The translations under genes and the position numbers were made by a program. From Owenia fusiformis (Eukaryota > Annelida > Polychaeta > Sabellida > Oweniidae), in NCBI GenBank assembly GCA_903813345.2, contig CAIIXF020000001.1, positions 54,703,885-54,767,884 of the forward strand: DNA of 64,000 nucleotides, in the 5' to 3' direction. Below are positions 12,054 through 23,949 of this stretch, one piece after another. The number at the start of each line of letters is the position of its first letter. Positions within the stretch are counted from its first letter, which is position 1. The notes beneath the pieces were generated by a model, which ran no database searches, was not told the origin of the DNA, and worked only from the letters and a program-made list of their open reading frames with translations.

Positions 12054-13665
12054 ATTCAACTGATATACACAGACGGGAAAATATTAAGGATTGTTAAATG
12101 TATTATTTGTAATTTATTTTAACTCGAATATTTAGTTTTATTCATTTAAAGCAATGAATAATAAAGGAGAACATATAATACGCTAACGGCGTAACGTCTT
12201 ATTTTGTAAAGGCTTCACTTGGGGTTGCGGTGATAAAATGATGTTTATCTCAATATATACTGGTTCAAATTAAATGAAATTAATTGCACGTAGGAAGAGG
12301 TATAATTAAAAGAACATGCTGAAACATTGGAACGTTTTGAATGTTTATCCCTTAATTAGAGATATTTGAACACAAAAAATGAAACGTAATTTTGTGAATT
12401 TTTCACATGGCTTCACTTCATATTTCTTTCAATTTATACTTCTTACAGACTGAATTTTAATCGAAATGATATAGTTTTTTGATAAAAATATAGAATATGA
12501 CATGCCTTTGAGGAATCAAAAAAGAATAATTCACATTTCAAACGATTAAATGTTTAATTGATCAAAATATATATCTTGTTGGTACGAAATTCTACCTGTC
12601 CACACTTTTTTGGCATAAATATAAGCGTCAAATTAGCATTGTTATATTATGACGTCATCACACAGAATTTGTTTGTTTTTTTCAATATGGTAAATTTAAA
12701 TATTGTGAAAATTTGAGAAAGATCCGTTAAGAAATGACAAAGTTATCTTCATTTTTCGTTTAAAATTAAAATCATTTTTCTTCAAAATGTTACAGTCCAC
12801 ATCCGGTTTTAGCATAGAAAGTCACATCATACGGCTTGCGTGATTCTCATTTTAAAAGGCCCAAATCAATTATTTGGAATTCCGATAGGCAAAATATTTC
12901 ATGGACATATATGTTCAACTGATGACGAAAAATTGTATAAAAATATGATTTCGCTGTGGAGATATCGAGGTTCTAAAAGTAAGTACGCATGTAAAAATGC
13001 AGTAAAATGCCGTGATGTACAGTATCTGACGTCGTATCATTACATTTTTAAAATCGAATCACAATTTTTTTGACTGCTGGGGTCGATATGCAAAGACAAA
13101 TCTTGGATACTTTCCGTTTCTGTATGTATAAGCCTATACCTCTGCCTAGCAATTAGAATATTTCATCGTGTTTATATAATTTTAGTAATAATACAGGGTA
13201 ACCTACTTTTGAGGCCATCCAGTATATAAATAGAAAAGTTGCGCAACAATTTAAAAATTAATCGAAAATATTAAAATTGGACGGAGGGGGGAGGTTATGT
13301 CTTTAAGATGGAGCAAGTTTACACGAATTTGCGTATTTGAAAAATGAACTCAGTAGCTTAGTATGGAACTGGATGTTACATCTCTGAAGAGTCAAGTCTA
13401 AAAGACAAATATGAATCCCCTCCGTTTAATCTCCCTCCGTTCATTTGGAGTTTATTTCGTTTAATTTTTTTAAATTATTGTTTACATATAATAACGTATG
13501 GTAACTAAAAAGCCAACAATGGCATTAGTTTTTGATAATTTAACGTCACTTATAATCATTTATTACATCCTAGAAGACCTACACTCCCCTCCATAAGTTT
13601 GGCAACCTTAGCTTCCCCATTGAACTACGTGTTACAACCTCTTTACCTTTGAATTTTGATTTACT
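12054..13665. other. Intergenic, no gene identified
   Basis: AT-rich. At 13,192 the sequence TACAGGGTAACCTACTTTTG resembles the end of a TA-inserting MITE, but no partner end was found. Confidence 0.35.
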
Positions 13666-14469
13666 TAACCCCCCTATCACACCAAACTAGTTCTTACCCG
13701 TTCTTGCCAGTCCTACGAAAACGTCGTAAAACGGGCTCAATCTGGCTGTGGTGGGGAAATAAGTCTAAAATAATTAGCTACTCCGTTCATACACAGTCTT
13801 CAATGCGTCCATCTCATTCGCAGTTCGTTCAGGTCGCACAAAGTCGGTGTGCATCGTCGTATAATGTGTCCCTTAGTCTAGAAGGTCATCATGACCTGAT
13901 TACAGAACGGTATGGACGCCACCGAATTTTGAATCGATTCAAAATTCTAAATCACATTCCCCGTCCGGAAAAGTCCATGAAGTTCGTAAACAGACCGTAG
14001 AACGTTGTAGCTACGTTCATTCCGTTCGCACACAGTTTAAAACCAATTTTGAAAAACGCAGTGTGAACTTGCTTGGTGTGAGAGGTATATTTTTGCTAAC
14101 TCGTTGATCAATACGTTCTTAATCAGTTTTAACCCATTTGCAATTAGTTCTACATCGTTCTTAATATGTCCTCAGACAGTTCAACTCGTTGTTAAAACGT
14201 CCCTAGTAGGATTGAAGTACGACGATTGCGTTCGTAGTACGTCCAGCTCGTCGTTAGTAGGTTGTCACTCGTTCTAATTGTAAAGCGTGACGACCAAAAT
14301 AATATTTTGAGCATGTTCTAAGTTCTAGAGGACCTACCCGTTCGAGTACGTTCGATGAAGTTTGTAAATAGACCCCAAACGGTTCTAAGTACGTCCAGTC
14401 CGTTCCTACACAGTTGAAGCCCGTTTTCGAGAACGTAGTGAGAACTAGTTTGGTGTGATAGTAGGGTTA
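13666..14469 (+). mobile_element. Element family E, copy 1, with CTATCACACCAAACTAGTT ends
   Basis: The left end reads TAACCC-CCCTATCACACC and the right end is its inverse with a small difference (finishing GTGATAGTAGGGTTA). The element is about 800 bp. A third copy of the end motif (GGTGTGAG, about 14078) divides the element into two halves, so it may be two fused units. The interior is unusually rich in CGTTC, CGTCC and GTAC words spaced about 10-11 bp apart. An inverted copy lies at 21844-22657. A shared 110-codon frame reflects sequence identity and has no family signature. Confidence 0.75.
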
Positions 14470-16892
14470 CATGCGATGGAAATACTAATACTATTGATGA
14501 AAACGTAATTTGACTTTATTGGAACCAAATTTTTTCAATTTTTTCCTCAATTACAACAAGTCGAAAATTGATGATTTTGATGAATTTTTGAAAATCGACA
14601 TTCCCGTGTTAACCAATGGGAAATGGTAGGTTTGCCGCAAGTCATATGACAGAATATCCATTCGTCCGAGTCCGAGTCCTTGCAAATACGAGTTAGGCAG
14701 GCAATTAAACTTGCTAACTTTATTTAACAAACAATTGATATGTTTCTTCAGGTTCAACAAAGTTATAGGGCTTTGGTCGTCAACGTGTTTGTTACTGTCA
14801 TATGGTTTCCCGTATAAGTAAGAATATTGTATTATTTGGATAAAAGGTCACTGACTGACTCAGTCTTTGTCGAGAGTATTTACATGCTCAAATCGAAATA
14901 AAAAGCAATGTACAATCGAAATATCATCCTCATCCAAGATGTTTAATTGTACATTGAAAATATACTGAGGTTAATATGAGGTGTGATAATGCAACCGAAT
15001 ATAGTTGTGACATCACAATGCAAGAAACACATATATCAAATATAGGCGATTTTGGAAAATTTGTATAGCCCCTTACATTGAAACACTTGAGAACTTGCAA
15101 TAATTTTAAATAATTGTGACCATCATAAGACAATTTTAATGACGAGTGAGGGGATCATGTTTAAAGAAACAGCTGACATGATACATAACCTAATGATTGG
15201 TAGAGATCCATATATATTAGAATAACAGTATGTAAAAACGTAGTCTTCTTCGTATCTTCTTTATATTTCTTTTAAAGCCCCATATAAAGTTTAAACCACT
15301 TTGGCTTATATTGTAGTCTTACTCAATGTTATCAAAGTGTGACATGGGAAACCTTTTTTTTTAATTTCAAAAAATGTTGGGTAGGAATTATCGCTTATTA
15401 AAAGATACATGTGATCTCTAAAACTTAGTTTCAAATAAATTATCCTCGCATGTTTTATGACGAAAAAATTTAGAAAAGCTCCTCATAAATAAGCGAGAAG
15501 TGAACTCATCAATGCATGAAAATGGTTCAGAGAAAAGTGCATTTCGAAATTTTAGTTCTCATAGAAACCAATGGTACAATAATATCTAAAATATATAATA
15601 ATTTATTCTTACTTCTAACCTGGTAAGACAATCAACATTGGTTTATTTTTGAAGTTTAGCATATTTAGAAAAAATTGACATAGCAAATTAATGATGACAT
15701 CACTTAAGTTGCAAAAACATTGAAGTGGCACATTGGATATGGAATCTTATTATTGAAATAGTGTGTCCTTTGTTCAATCTTTGCATTGGTATTAAAAATA
15801 TAATATTTTTTGAAATGTATGGTGGGACATTTGGTGATTAAATATGAGAAAGACATTTTTTGAAAAATGGCAGGAAATTTGAGTATTTGAGAAATAAAAA
15901 ACCGACAGGATTTTTCTTTAAAAAGTTAAAGTCATGACAAATACGTAGCAAATGAATGATGTACATACGTTTGGCCATAATAGAGCAACGGTACAAATAA
16001 ATCTGGAAATACTGTAATATACCTAGTCCGGGATACTATATTTTTACATTACAGAGTAAAATGATCTAATGCTTCTGATATAGTGATAAAGCATCAAATT
16101 AATAGTGAGTAAGGTGATTTAAAAGCTATAAAATGATCGTTTATCATCCTTTTTTATTCAAATGCACCATATGCAGCAATGGGTGTTTAAATCAATGAAT
16201 TATTTGTTTGCAGAAATATATGTCCCATGAGAGCACAAAAACTAGGTTATATGAGATCGTACATAAACTGAGATCATAATAATGTAGTAATACATGGTAA
16301 TTATACCCTTTACGACTTGATATATATCAGGAGGCACTAAATGAAGATATATTACATTCATTTACAAACTTAACCTACGATCAACCTGAGGATTATTCGA
16401 ATGCTTTACGATCATGTCAAATGAAATAACGAAGCCCTGGATTCATAATGTCAATTGAACACATTCGAAAAGCATATAACGCATTTCTTTACTGATTTAC
16501 ATATGACTTATTTCATCAATCTGCATATATAATCTCGTGTGTCAATCAAAATTCTTCATGTTCGCTTTTGCGAACATATATTTAAACCACGGTCTCTTTG
16601 TCCTCCACTGTGGTTTATTCAACACAAAATCAATGGTATTGCTGCTTAACCACAGTAACGTTGATTTAGCCAAAGTTTTGAGGAACTACTTTTTTACAGT
16701 CAGAACTTTATTGTGTCATTGACAATATGTAACAAAGTTCTGGTGTTCTGGTGAAAAAGCAATTCAACTTTGACTGGATTTGAACTCAAGACCTTTTGGT
16801 TATTCAAACATTAAGTAATTTCAAATATGCATCGGAACAACACAAAAAACTACAGTATTGTAAGAAATGATAGAGTAGCCTTAACACATATA
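14470..16892. other. Intergenic, no gene identified
   Basis: AT-rich, with no coding signature. About 16,775-16,815 holds a weak tRNA T-arm-like stretch on the minus strand (GAGTTCAAATCC), possibly a decayed SINE. Confidence 0.35.
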
Positions 16893-17364
16893 TGCTTTTA
16901 CGGGCGTAAACTTACGGCGTTACAATGATTAATATTACAGGCGTTGAGAAACATCTTCACGCCCGTCGAGTTTATTTTTAGCGCCGTAAATTATGAACCA
17001 ATCAGCACCTTGCTTACATAATGATTCAATGCACCCTTGCAAAAAGAGCAACTCCAAGATTTTGAGGCAAGTAAATAACAATCAGAAGCCCGCTTACATT
17101 TTAGTGTGTTGCATTGAGGTCCTCAAATATTTAGAGCAAATTAAAAGGCAAATTGAAGATACTGTGTCGGTAGTTATCAACACCCATTGTAGAAACGACA
17201 AAATTGCAGTATATTTTGAGAAGGTATACATATTTGCTTTCTAAATACGATGATTTTTCGGATAATTCTCCGTATTATTATTATATCTTGGTTACCGCCA
17301 TATTTTGGCGAGCAATACCTCATTGGTATATTCCGTATTTTACGTATTTTACACTCGAAGATAG

Positions 17365-17590
17365 AGCCAGAAACCCCTCCTTGGAGGAGCCCTGTTTTAT
17401 TTTATGTGCACAGGTACACAGACATACAGGTACACACCACTGCCTTTTATACGAGTCGTGAATCACTCAGTCAAACACCCAGAATTACATAACGCACAAA
17501 CAAACTTGTCTGAACCGGGAATCGAACCTGAAGCCAAGCGATATTGGTAACCTAAACTCTCTCTGCCACTGAGCCATAGCGTAAGAATCT
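17365..17590 (-). mobile_element. tRNA-derived SINE
   Basis: The minus strand has an A-box-like TGGCTCAGTGGC (plus coordinates 17565-17576) and a perfect B box GGTTCGATTCC (17518-17528) about 36 nt apart. That is the internal RNA polymerase III promoter of a tRNA. Downstream on the minus strand is a non-tRNA tail with a hairpin around CTCCAAGGAGG (about 17,380). The acceptor and anticodon arms do not form a proper tRNA, so this is a SINE head and not a functional tRNA. It lies inside element F. Confidence 0.7.
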
Positions 17591-18107
17591 AGGCGTCGGC
17601 TTCAGAGGCAGGGACTTAAGCTCACACGCATTGCAGCTTACAAAGCACTATGGAGTCAGATCGCTAATGTATCCCTCTAAAGGATGTGTTCAGATACTAG
17701 AATTATAGTAATTGATCAACTGCATATTGACTCTAGACTATAGCTATATCCTATAGATCTGGCATTTTTTGAAAATGAACTAAAAATGTCAGATGAGCTT
17801 ATGTATACCTATAGTATATTAATTAGCAAACATATGTTCAAATTTGGTATGAGGGAGATGTGGTATGCCATCAATTGCAATAGTTGTTCCTGGCACAATC
17901 TTGAGTATGTTATTAACTTGCACACTTTTAGCTATAATGCATTGTATCATTATGTAAGCAAGATGCTGATTGGTTCATACTCGCGCGACGGACGTATAGA
18001 TGTTTCTCAACGCGTGTTAGATAATGTCTTATCGCCCGCTATTGAACATTTTAACGCCGTTCGTTTACGCCTGTATTTGTTTTAACACGTATAGAATTTA
18101 CTTCTTA

Positions 18108-18191
18108 ACGGGCGTAATCAACGCATACACGGGCGTAAATAACGTCTGCACGGGCGTAATTAACGCCTACACACCCGTGAACAACGCGTGC
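18108..18191 (+). repeat. Four 21-bp subterminal tandem repeats
   Basis: Four consecutive 21-bp units of the form ACGGGCGTAATCAACGCATAC; the last is the most diverged. Single related motifs occur at the opposite end of the element (16,903 onward). The 21-bp spacing is about two helical turns, so each unit would present the same face. Confidence 0.85.
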
Positions 18192-19250
18192 ATACATAGG
18201 GTAGGTTGACAAAGCATATTAGCCTGCCTGGCTACGCCAAACCTTATTCTAAGTGAATAAGATTTGCTTTGAGAAAGTAATGTCCCATAAGCCACACTCA
18301 TTGCTATAGAAAAGGTAAACAATATCGTTGGAACAAATTTTATGAGAACATCCATTCCGAAATATGACGTTTACTTCCGTGTTTTGGGTACATGTTTTTC
18401 TGATAAATGGGGCAACGTTATAATTACAAGACCTTATTACTATTTAAATAGGCGTATCGGGAGTAATTTTCTTCAATGGGTTTCATAAACGAAGTAAATG
18501 TTTCTTGCACATCAGACTGCAGCCGGCAATCATTTGAAAATAAAGTGCTGTATGTGATGTATTCAAGCCAACGTTGTCAAAATGTCCGAACGTGCATGTT
18601 AAAATAAATAAACATCCTTGTTAGCTGTACATGCCCGTTCGATTCCCAGACACACCCATTAATGTGCCGCATAGTCTAACCATCGGATATAAGTTAAATT
18701 GCAAAAGATAAGTTGGTGTCAAAATTCTTTATTGATGTGACAACAATAATTATAGGCCTCAAGTCATAAAAGAAACCGATTAGAGACAGGTTATTATTGC
18801 TATTATATTAAGATAATTAGATTGCAAATTTTATTCTCCTTAAAATGCAATTTGTGATATTATGTATGTCCAAGAAATTGGTAATTGGATCAAATCAAGA
18901 ATGCTAAGGGTAATGAATTATTTCGCTCTTCAATTAGTAATAGGACTCATAAATCTCTGTTAGCGGACCAAGTGATCAAGAGTAATGACTACCTGTGAGG
19001 ATTGTTATGTTATTCTTGTATTTTCTTATCTAATGGCGAAGACAAACAGACATAATTCCAAGAAATAATCTTTAGCTTCTTCACACATTTTAGTGTCTGT
19101 TTATAGATACAATGGTACAATATGTCTTGATTATATGTTCCTTTAATAACTCGCTTTTATCACCACGCATTATGTGGTGACATATTGTTGTGGTTTCTAT
19201 TTTAATGCGTCTGATGATCGGCGTTGGGGTTCGGCTAGACTTTTGGGTAA
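18192..19250. other. Intergenic, no gene identified
   Basis: No gene seen. A B-box-like GTTCGATTCCC at about 18,638 on the plus strand lacks an A box at the proper distance. Confidence 0.35.
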
Positions 19251-19814
19251 TACGAGGGGTGATCAAAAAGAAACAGACGCTTTATTACACAGATGCTTTT
19301 CATAGACCTATCCTTTTGATTTTCTTACCAGTGATACATCATTCAATTATCTATCAACACCGAAGATTATTATTCATCATTATTCATCACTCAATTATCT
19401 ATCAACTCCGACCGCGCAGCGGGAATGCTAAGTTTAGGAAACTGAATGGAATGAAGCAGCTACAATGTATTGAGTCTTTGGCTTAAATTCTTTTCACACA
19501 TTGCAATTTCTTCTACAAAATTATCTAAAAGGAACAAAATCACTAAAATAACACATTTCCACTGAATAACGGTAAAATTATTTTCATGATCAAATTTTAA
19601 AACAAAGCATACCGACTCTATCGGAAAACATGAATTGTGAAATATATTAAGTTGCTGAATACAGACGGTTGTTTATGTCGGTGTAAGAGGATACTTTTGT
19701 TGCCTCTGGCGTAAACCCAATGTGACAGAGAATGGAGTTAAACCGAGGGGGAAGCTATTAATTAAATTAAAAAACTTTCCACAGAGTTAATCGGTCAAAT
19801 CCTAAAGTTAAAAG

Positions 19815-20102
19815 TTAGAATTGTGAGACAAGGCTAAATGCATTCTGTGACATGGTAGCTAGATGCAGTTTCACAGCTTGATTTATTTCATCAATGTAAG
19901 TAAACCTGCGTCCTTTCTCTATAGAAATAAGTAGTATAGAAATAAATAAGTCACGTGTTGGCAGATCTGGACAAATAAATGGAGCATAGGCCAAGGGCTC
20001 GATATTGAGGTCCAGGGATATTGTATTCTGAATATTTTGAGATCTGTGGACAGGTGCATTGTCCATTAAAGGGTGTTCTCTCACCAACCTCTTCTTCCGC
20101 AA
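19815..20102 (-). pseudogene. Mariner transposase, C-terminal remnant
   Basis: The 95-codon minus-strand frame contains MDNAPVH followed about 34 residues later by APFICPDLPTRDLF. These match the second and third catalytic aspartate blocks of the DD34D mariner transposase (typically HDNA-H and YSPDL-P-D). After them come an IEKGRRFTYIDEI stretch and a short tail, as in the family C terminus. The helix-turn-helix N-terminal half and the first aspartate are missing: only a few hundred bases remain between here and the 5' end after removing the nested element. It is non-functional. Confidence 0.75.
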
Positions 20103-20205
20103 TGCTTTCTCAAATTGACCTGCATACCCCGATCATACAACACTTTGACATCACAATACTTACCGTTTATGTGTTACCAGTCAGAAAAAATATTTCAAAC
20201 AACAC

Positions 20206-21337
20206 AACAATTGTTACGCGGTATATGGCATACATTCATGGTTGCGCGGTATTCGTGATACGGGTGAATATGCCATACTCACCTGCGGTATATGGCATAT
20301 TCCGCAGGTGAGTATGCGATATTCCGCAGTGAATATGCGATACATTGATTTCAGTGAATACCCGATACTCACCTGCAGAATATGTCATACTCACTTGCGG
20401 AATATGCCATATACTGCAGGTGAACATATCCAGCAATCGTAATGTTAAATCGGACATCACCTTATCTCCTAACTGGTACTATTACTGAGATTTCGTATCA
20501 ACACTTTAGTCTACTAAATTATTGTTTAAAACTCATATATGTGAGCGTTAATGCAGGGGCATTTCATACAGCCTATAAACACCGCCCTTTCATTAAATGT
20601 GTTTTCTGGTTTCCTTAATTTCGCCAATTTCTTAAGAAATTGATGGATAATTTGAAGATTATATGATCAGACACATAAACATGGCATATACCACATAAGT
20701 TTCTCATATTTAGTTGTTGTTTTTTAGTTGCTGTTTTTTGTTGAACCATATATTACGTACATGGATAACGTATTTTATTTACAAGTAGGCTGCATCTTGT
20801 ATTAGACCAACATAGCATCAAGTTTCACTAGAGCTGCTAAGAACACTTCTTATCAGATGTGTTGACAGCTCTCCTGATAAAGAAAGTGACCGGAGATTTC
20901 TGGATTTGTATGACATATACTGCAGGTGAAAACGTGATACCGAAGGCCTTGATTTGATTGGTTGTGAAAATCGGCTCTAAATGTAAAACTACGCTGGATT
21001 ACCAATATAGTCAGTGCGTCGAGTACTAATATATGAATCCTGGTTTGATTGAGAAAGTTTATTACGCGAGATTGGTGACTGATACTTCTGCTAAGTTAAT
21101 ATATTCGATACACAGTACTGTTGATTCAGTAAGCATTATAATAATTTATAACGTTTTACTTGTTCGTTTAATCGATGTAATTGACAATTGCGTACTTCCG
21201 TATCGCGTTCTCATTGGTTAGTATGTATGCCATATACCGCAGGTGAATCCGCCATACACCGCAAGTGAATATGCCATATTCGTTGCGGAATATGACATAT
21301 TTCTGTATCGTGTTTACCGCGTAACAACAGTTGTTGC
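20206..21337. mobile_element. Element G with TATGCCATATACCGCAGGTGA subterminal repeats
   Basis: The ends share an inverted TTGTTACGCGGTA motif (about 20212 and 21317-21329, complement). Inside both ends lie multiple copies, in both orientations, of a word close to ATATGCCATATACCGCAGGT. No open frame suggests a transposase. It is inserted in the mariner remnant and is therefore younger. Confidence 0.65.
20222..20435. repeat. Cluster of alternating GCAGGTGAATATGCCATA motifs
   Basis: At least six direct and inverted variants of a roughly 24-bp word (TATGCCATAT, C-GCAGGTGA, TATGC-ATA) are packed in about 210 bp. A smaller matching cluster is at 21,222-21,300 and a solo copy at about 20,910. The short open frames here are by-products of the repeat. 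Confidence 0.75.
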
Positions 21338-21843
21338 ATTAAAAAAGTTCAAATCTTACTGACATATGCTAAACTGGCTAAAAACCGAATATGTGATGTA
21401 ATGTCGGTCCCGGGGTACCGGTACCTCCTTCACGGAAATAAGGAGATATCAACATGAATTCTATATTTTTTCTTCAAATCTTCAGAATTGATAGATAATC
21501 CAATGATGAATCACTGGTAGGAAATTCAGAGAGATTGGTCTATAAAAAGTATCTGTGTAAAAAAGCGTCCATTACTTATTGATCACCCCTCGTACATTTT
21601 GCAATGGGTTCGAATTTTGGAACTTATATTGGTTAAAATGCAATAATTGGAGATTAAATGGAGATGTAATGGTCTGATTAAAGATGAAAGTCCTTCTTAT
21701 CTTTTTACATCGTATTTTTGCCCAATCTTTGAACTTCAAATTACACATAATTGTATTTATTTCAGAAATATATTCTCATTTATCTCTCAACGAACAAAAA
21801 AGAGTTACCCTTAAAAATGGTGACAACAATAAAATTGTAGGTC

Positions 21844-22657
21844 TAACCCTACTATCACACCAAACTAGTTTCCACTACGTTCTCGAAAACGGACTTCAAC
21901 TGTGTACGATCGGACTGGACGTACCTAGAACCGTCTGGGGTCTATTTACAAACTTCATCGAACGTACTCGAACGGGTAGGTCCCCTAGAACTTAGAACAT
22001 GCTCAAAATGTTCTCGTGGTCGATACGTTCTACAATTAGAACGAGTGACAACGTACTAACGGCGACCTGGACGTACTACGAACGGAACCGTCGTACTTCA
22101 ATCCTACTAGGGACGTTTTAACAACGAGTTGAACTGTCTGAGGACGTATTGAGAACGAGGTAGAACTAATTGCAAACGGATTTAAACTGATTAAGAACGT
22201 ATTTAAGACTGCTTATGAACGAGTTAGCAAAAATATAGCTATCACACCAAACAAGTTGCCACTGCGTTCTTTAAAACTGGTTTGAAACTGTGTGCGAACG
22301 GAATGAACGTAGCTGCAACGTTCTAAGGTCTATTTACGAACTTCATGAACGTTCTCAGACGGGAAGGTGATTTTAGAATTTTGAATCGATTCAAAATTCG
22401 ATGGCGACCATACCGTTCTGTAATCAGGTCATGATGACCTTCTAGACTAAGGGACGCGTTATACGACGTTGCACACCGACCTGGTGCGACCTGAACTAAC
22501 TGCGAATGAGATGGACGTATTGAAGACTGTTTATGAACGAAGTAGCTAATTATTTTAGACATATTTCCCGACCACAGCCAGATTGAGCCCGTTTTACGAC
22601 GTTTTCGTAGGACTGGCAAGAACGGGTAAGAATTAGTTTGGTGTGATAGGGGGGTTA
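21844..22657 (-). mobile_element. Element family E, copy 2 (inverted)
   Basis: The same element as 13666-14469 in reverse orientation, starting TAACCCTACTATCACACC and finishing GGTGTGATAGGGGGGTTA. The internal end-like motif recurs at about 22,240. The long shared minus-strand frame (22323-22700) includes the same LRKRRKTGSIWLW string as copy 1, but several changes between copies alter residues and the frame extends past the element end, so I do not call it a gene. Confidence 0.75.
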
Positions 22658-23335
22658 AACGATGGGGCAATTTTACTAAAAGGAGGCCTAGGCCTAACAT
22701 TGATTATTTGCAGTGGCAATATTTAAAAAAATGGTGCTTTGTGAAGTCAAGTGGTGGTCAACAATTTGACTTTGAATGCAATACTATGACAAGTTATCTG
22801 GAAAAAATCTTTTGGAACGGATATTGAACCTAATACAGAAGAGGGGCGGGGCAAGAAAATATAGTTAATTCCCCCTCAAATAACTTTTTCTGTAAAAAGG
22901 CACTAGGTTTTTGGTGACAATATTATGGGATCCGCTTGTGTATTTTGTTCATTCCACTTGCATAAATGGCGCAGGCAATAGATCTTGATCAAGAAAGTGG
23001 GCCTAAGTGGAGCTGTCACCATCGTTTTAAATATCATATTGAACACCTGATGCTAGTCTATCCATGTAGCTCCGGGTAACCGTTTTCCGGTTCTTGGTAT
23101 TGCTTCTCATAACGTACATGTATGTCAGACACGGAAGAATTGAAATGACTGAAAGTAAGACATATCGTAGGCGGAACTTGGTGCGGAATGTCACTTTTAC
23201 TAGCTATTTATATTCAGCTCCCATATTATTTTAGATGGCATGTTTTTTATGGAAAATTGATAGACGTGTCGCAACTCGAGATTTCGACGTCGTTTGATCA
23301 TTAACATAATGTGACGTCATGGATGCAACATTGCC
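22658..23335. other. Intergenic, no gene confirmed
   Basis: A 37-codon plus-strand frame begins with ATG at 22,966 in a good start context (AAATGGCG) and meets a possible GTAACC donor, but no partner exon or family was recognised. Confidence 0.3.
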
Positions 23336-23339
23336 GAAT

Positions 23340-23830
23340 CTTAATATTATTCAATGCTTTATTGTACTAAAAATCCCTTTCGGGTGAGTGTACAGCAAAT
23401 AAACATGATAAAATAAAACTAAAACTAAACATAAAATTACAATAACATACAATGCAAATTTTACATGGCATATAATGACAATATAATGTGATTGACTGAT
23501 CATTAGATATATACCAACAACTACTATTAGCCTACATGTATATATTTATATCGATAATATAGTTGTTGATCTCTTTTCAATTATTTCATAATTTGGTATT
23601 TTGCAAAGGTGATACACATGTTACCCTCAGCATTAAACATATAATAAGCCTTTTCTTCGGTAGTCAATACAGTTAGATTTGGGCAAATCGAGTTAAACGT
23701 ATCAAAGTATTCATATCTCATTTTTTCCAATTTTTGGCACTCAAAAATAAAATGAGTTTCCGTACCAGTGTTGATTTTACATAATTTGCATTTTCTTTAT
23801 CATCAAAATGGTCATAATAATATAATATAA
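23340..23830 (-). mobile_element. LINE 3' end fragment
   Basis: On the minus strand, about 70 codons ending in TAA at 23581 read as the C terminus of a non-LTR retrotransposon ORF2, with KCKLC, TETHFIFECQKLEKMRYEYF and a short tail. This Cys-x-x-Cys followed by His and Cys pattern is the usual terminal zinc-finger-like segment. Upstream the frame is broken near 23,797 by a stop. Beyond the stop codon, an AT-rich tail with AATAAA-like words runs to about 23,340. It is 5'-truncated, as expected for a dead LINE copy. Confidence 0.65.
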
Positions 23831-23949
23831 GGCCTAAAATCGTCTGCTACTTGGCCAATATTCTAGCAGAATATGTAAACAGAGTCGGTTTTCTCATTCC
23901 AGCGTAGGCCACATAATGCTTTTAATTCACTTTCAAACCTTCTGTGCGC

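Larger units (their letters stand above)
16893..18191. mobile_element. 1.3-kb element F with CG-rich subterminal repeats
   Basis: Inverted arms are visible: GAACCAATCAGCACCTTGCT at about 16993 is mirrored by AGCAAGATGCTGATTGGTTC near 17957, and GCGTTGAGAAACATCTTC-type sequence lies outside both. The outer flanks carry many copies of ACGGGCGTAA, including four 21-bp tandem repeats at the right end. No transposase is visible. Subterminal repeat clusters of this kind are known from several cut-and-paste families. I cannot assign the superfamily. Confidence 0.65.
19251..21594 (-). mobile_element. Decayed mariner transposon with a nested insertion
   Basis: Inverted ends CGAGGGGTGATCAA (left, after TA at 19251) and its complement (ending 21592, before TA) bound 2,340 bp. 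The interior holds a transposase C-terminal fragment on the minus strand and a separate 1,132-bp element at 20206-21337. Removing that insertion leaves about 1.2 kb, the usual size of a mariner. The 5' half of the transposase is too short to be complete, so the element is inactive. Confidence 0.8.

Noticed and set aside
16775-16815. tRNA T-arm-like sequence on the minus strand
   Set aside because: Only the B-box-like part is present. No A box or cloverleaf, so at best a decayed SINE.
20021-20460. Several overlapping frames on both strands
   Set aside because: By-products of the short inverted motifs of element G and the antisense of the mariner transposase.
13656-22700. Shared 114-125-codon frame in element E
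   Set aside because: The frame extends past the element end in copy 2, lacks a recognisable domain, and the 10-11-bp DNA rhythm explains the pattern better than coding.
22966-23080. 37-codon frame starting MAQAIDLDQESG
   Set aside because: Good start context, but too short and with no partner exon or family. Kept only as a remark.
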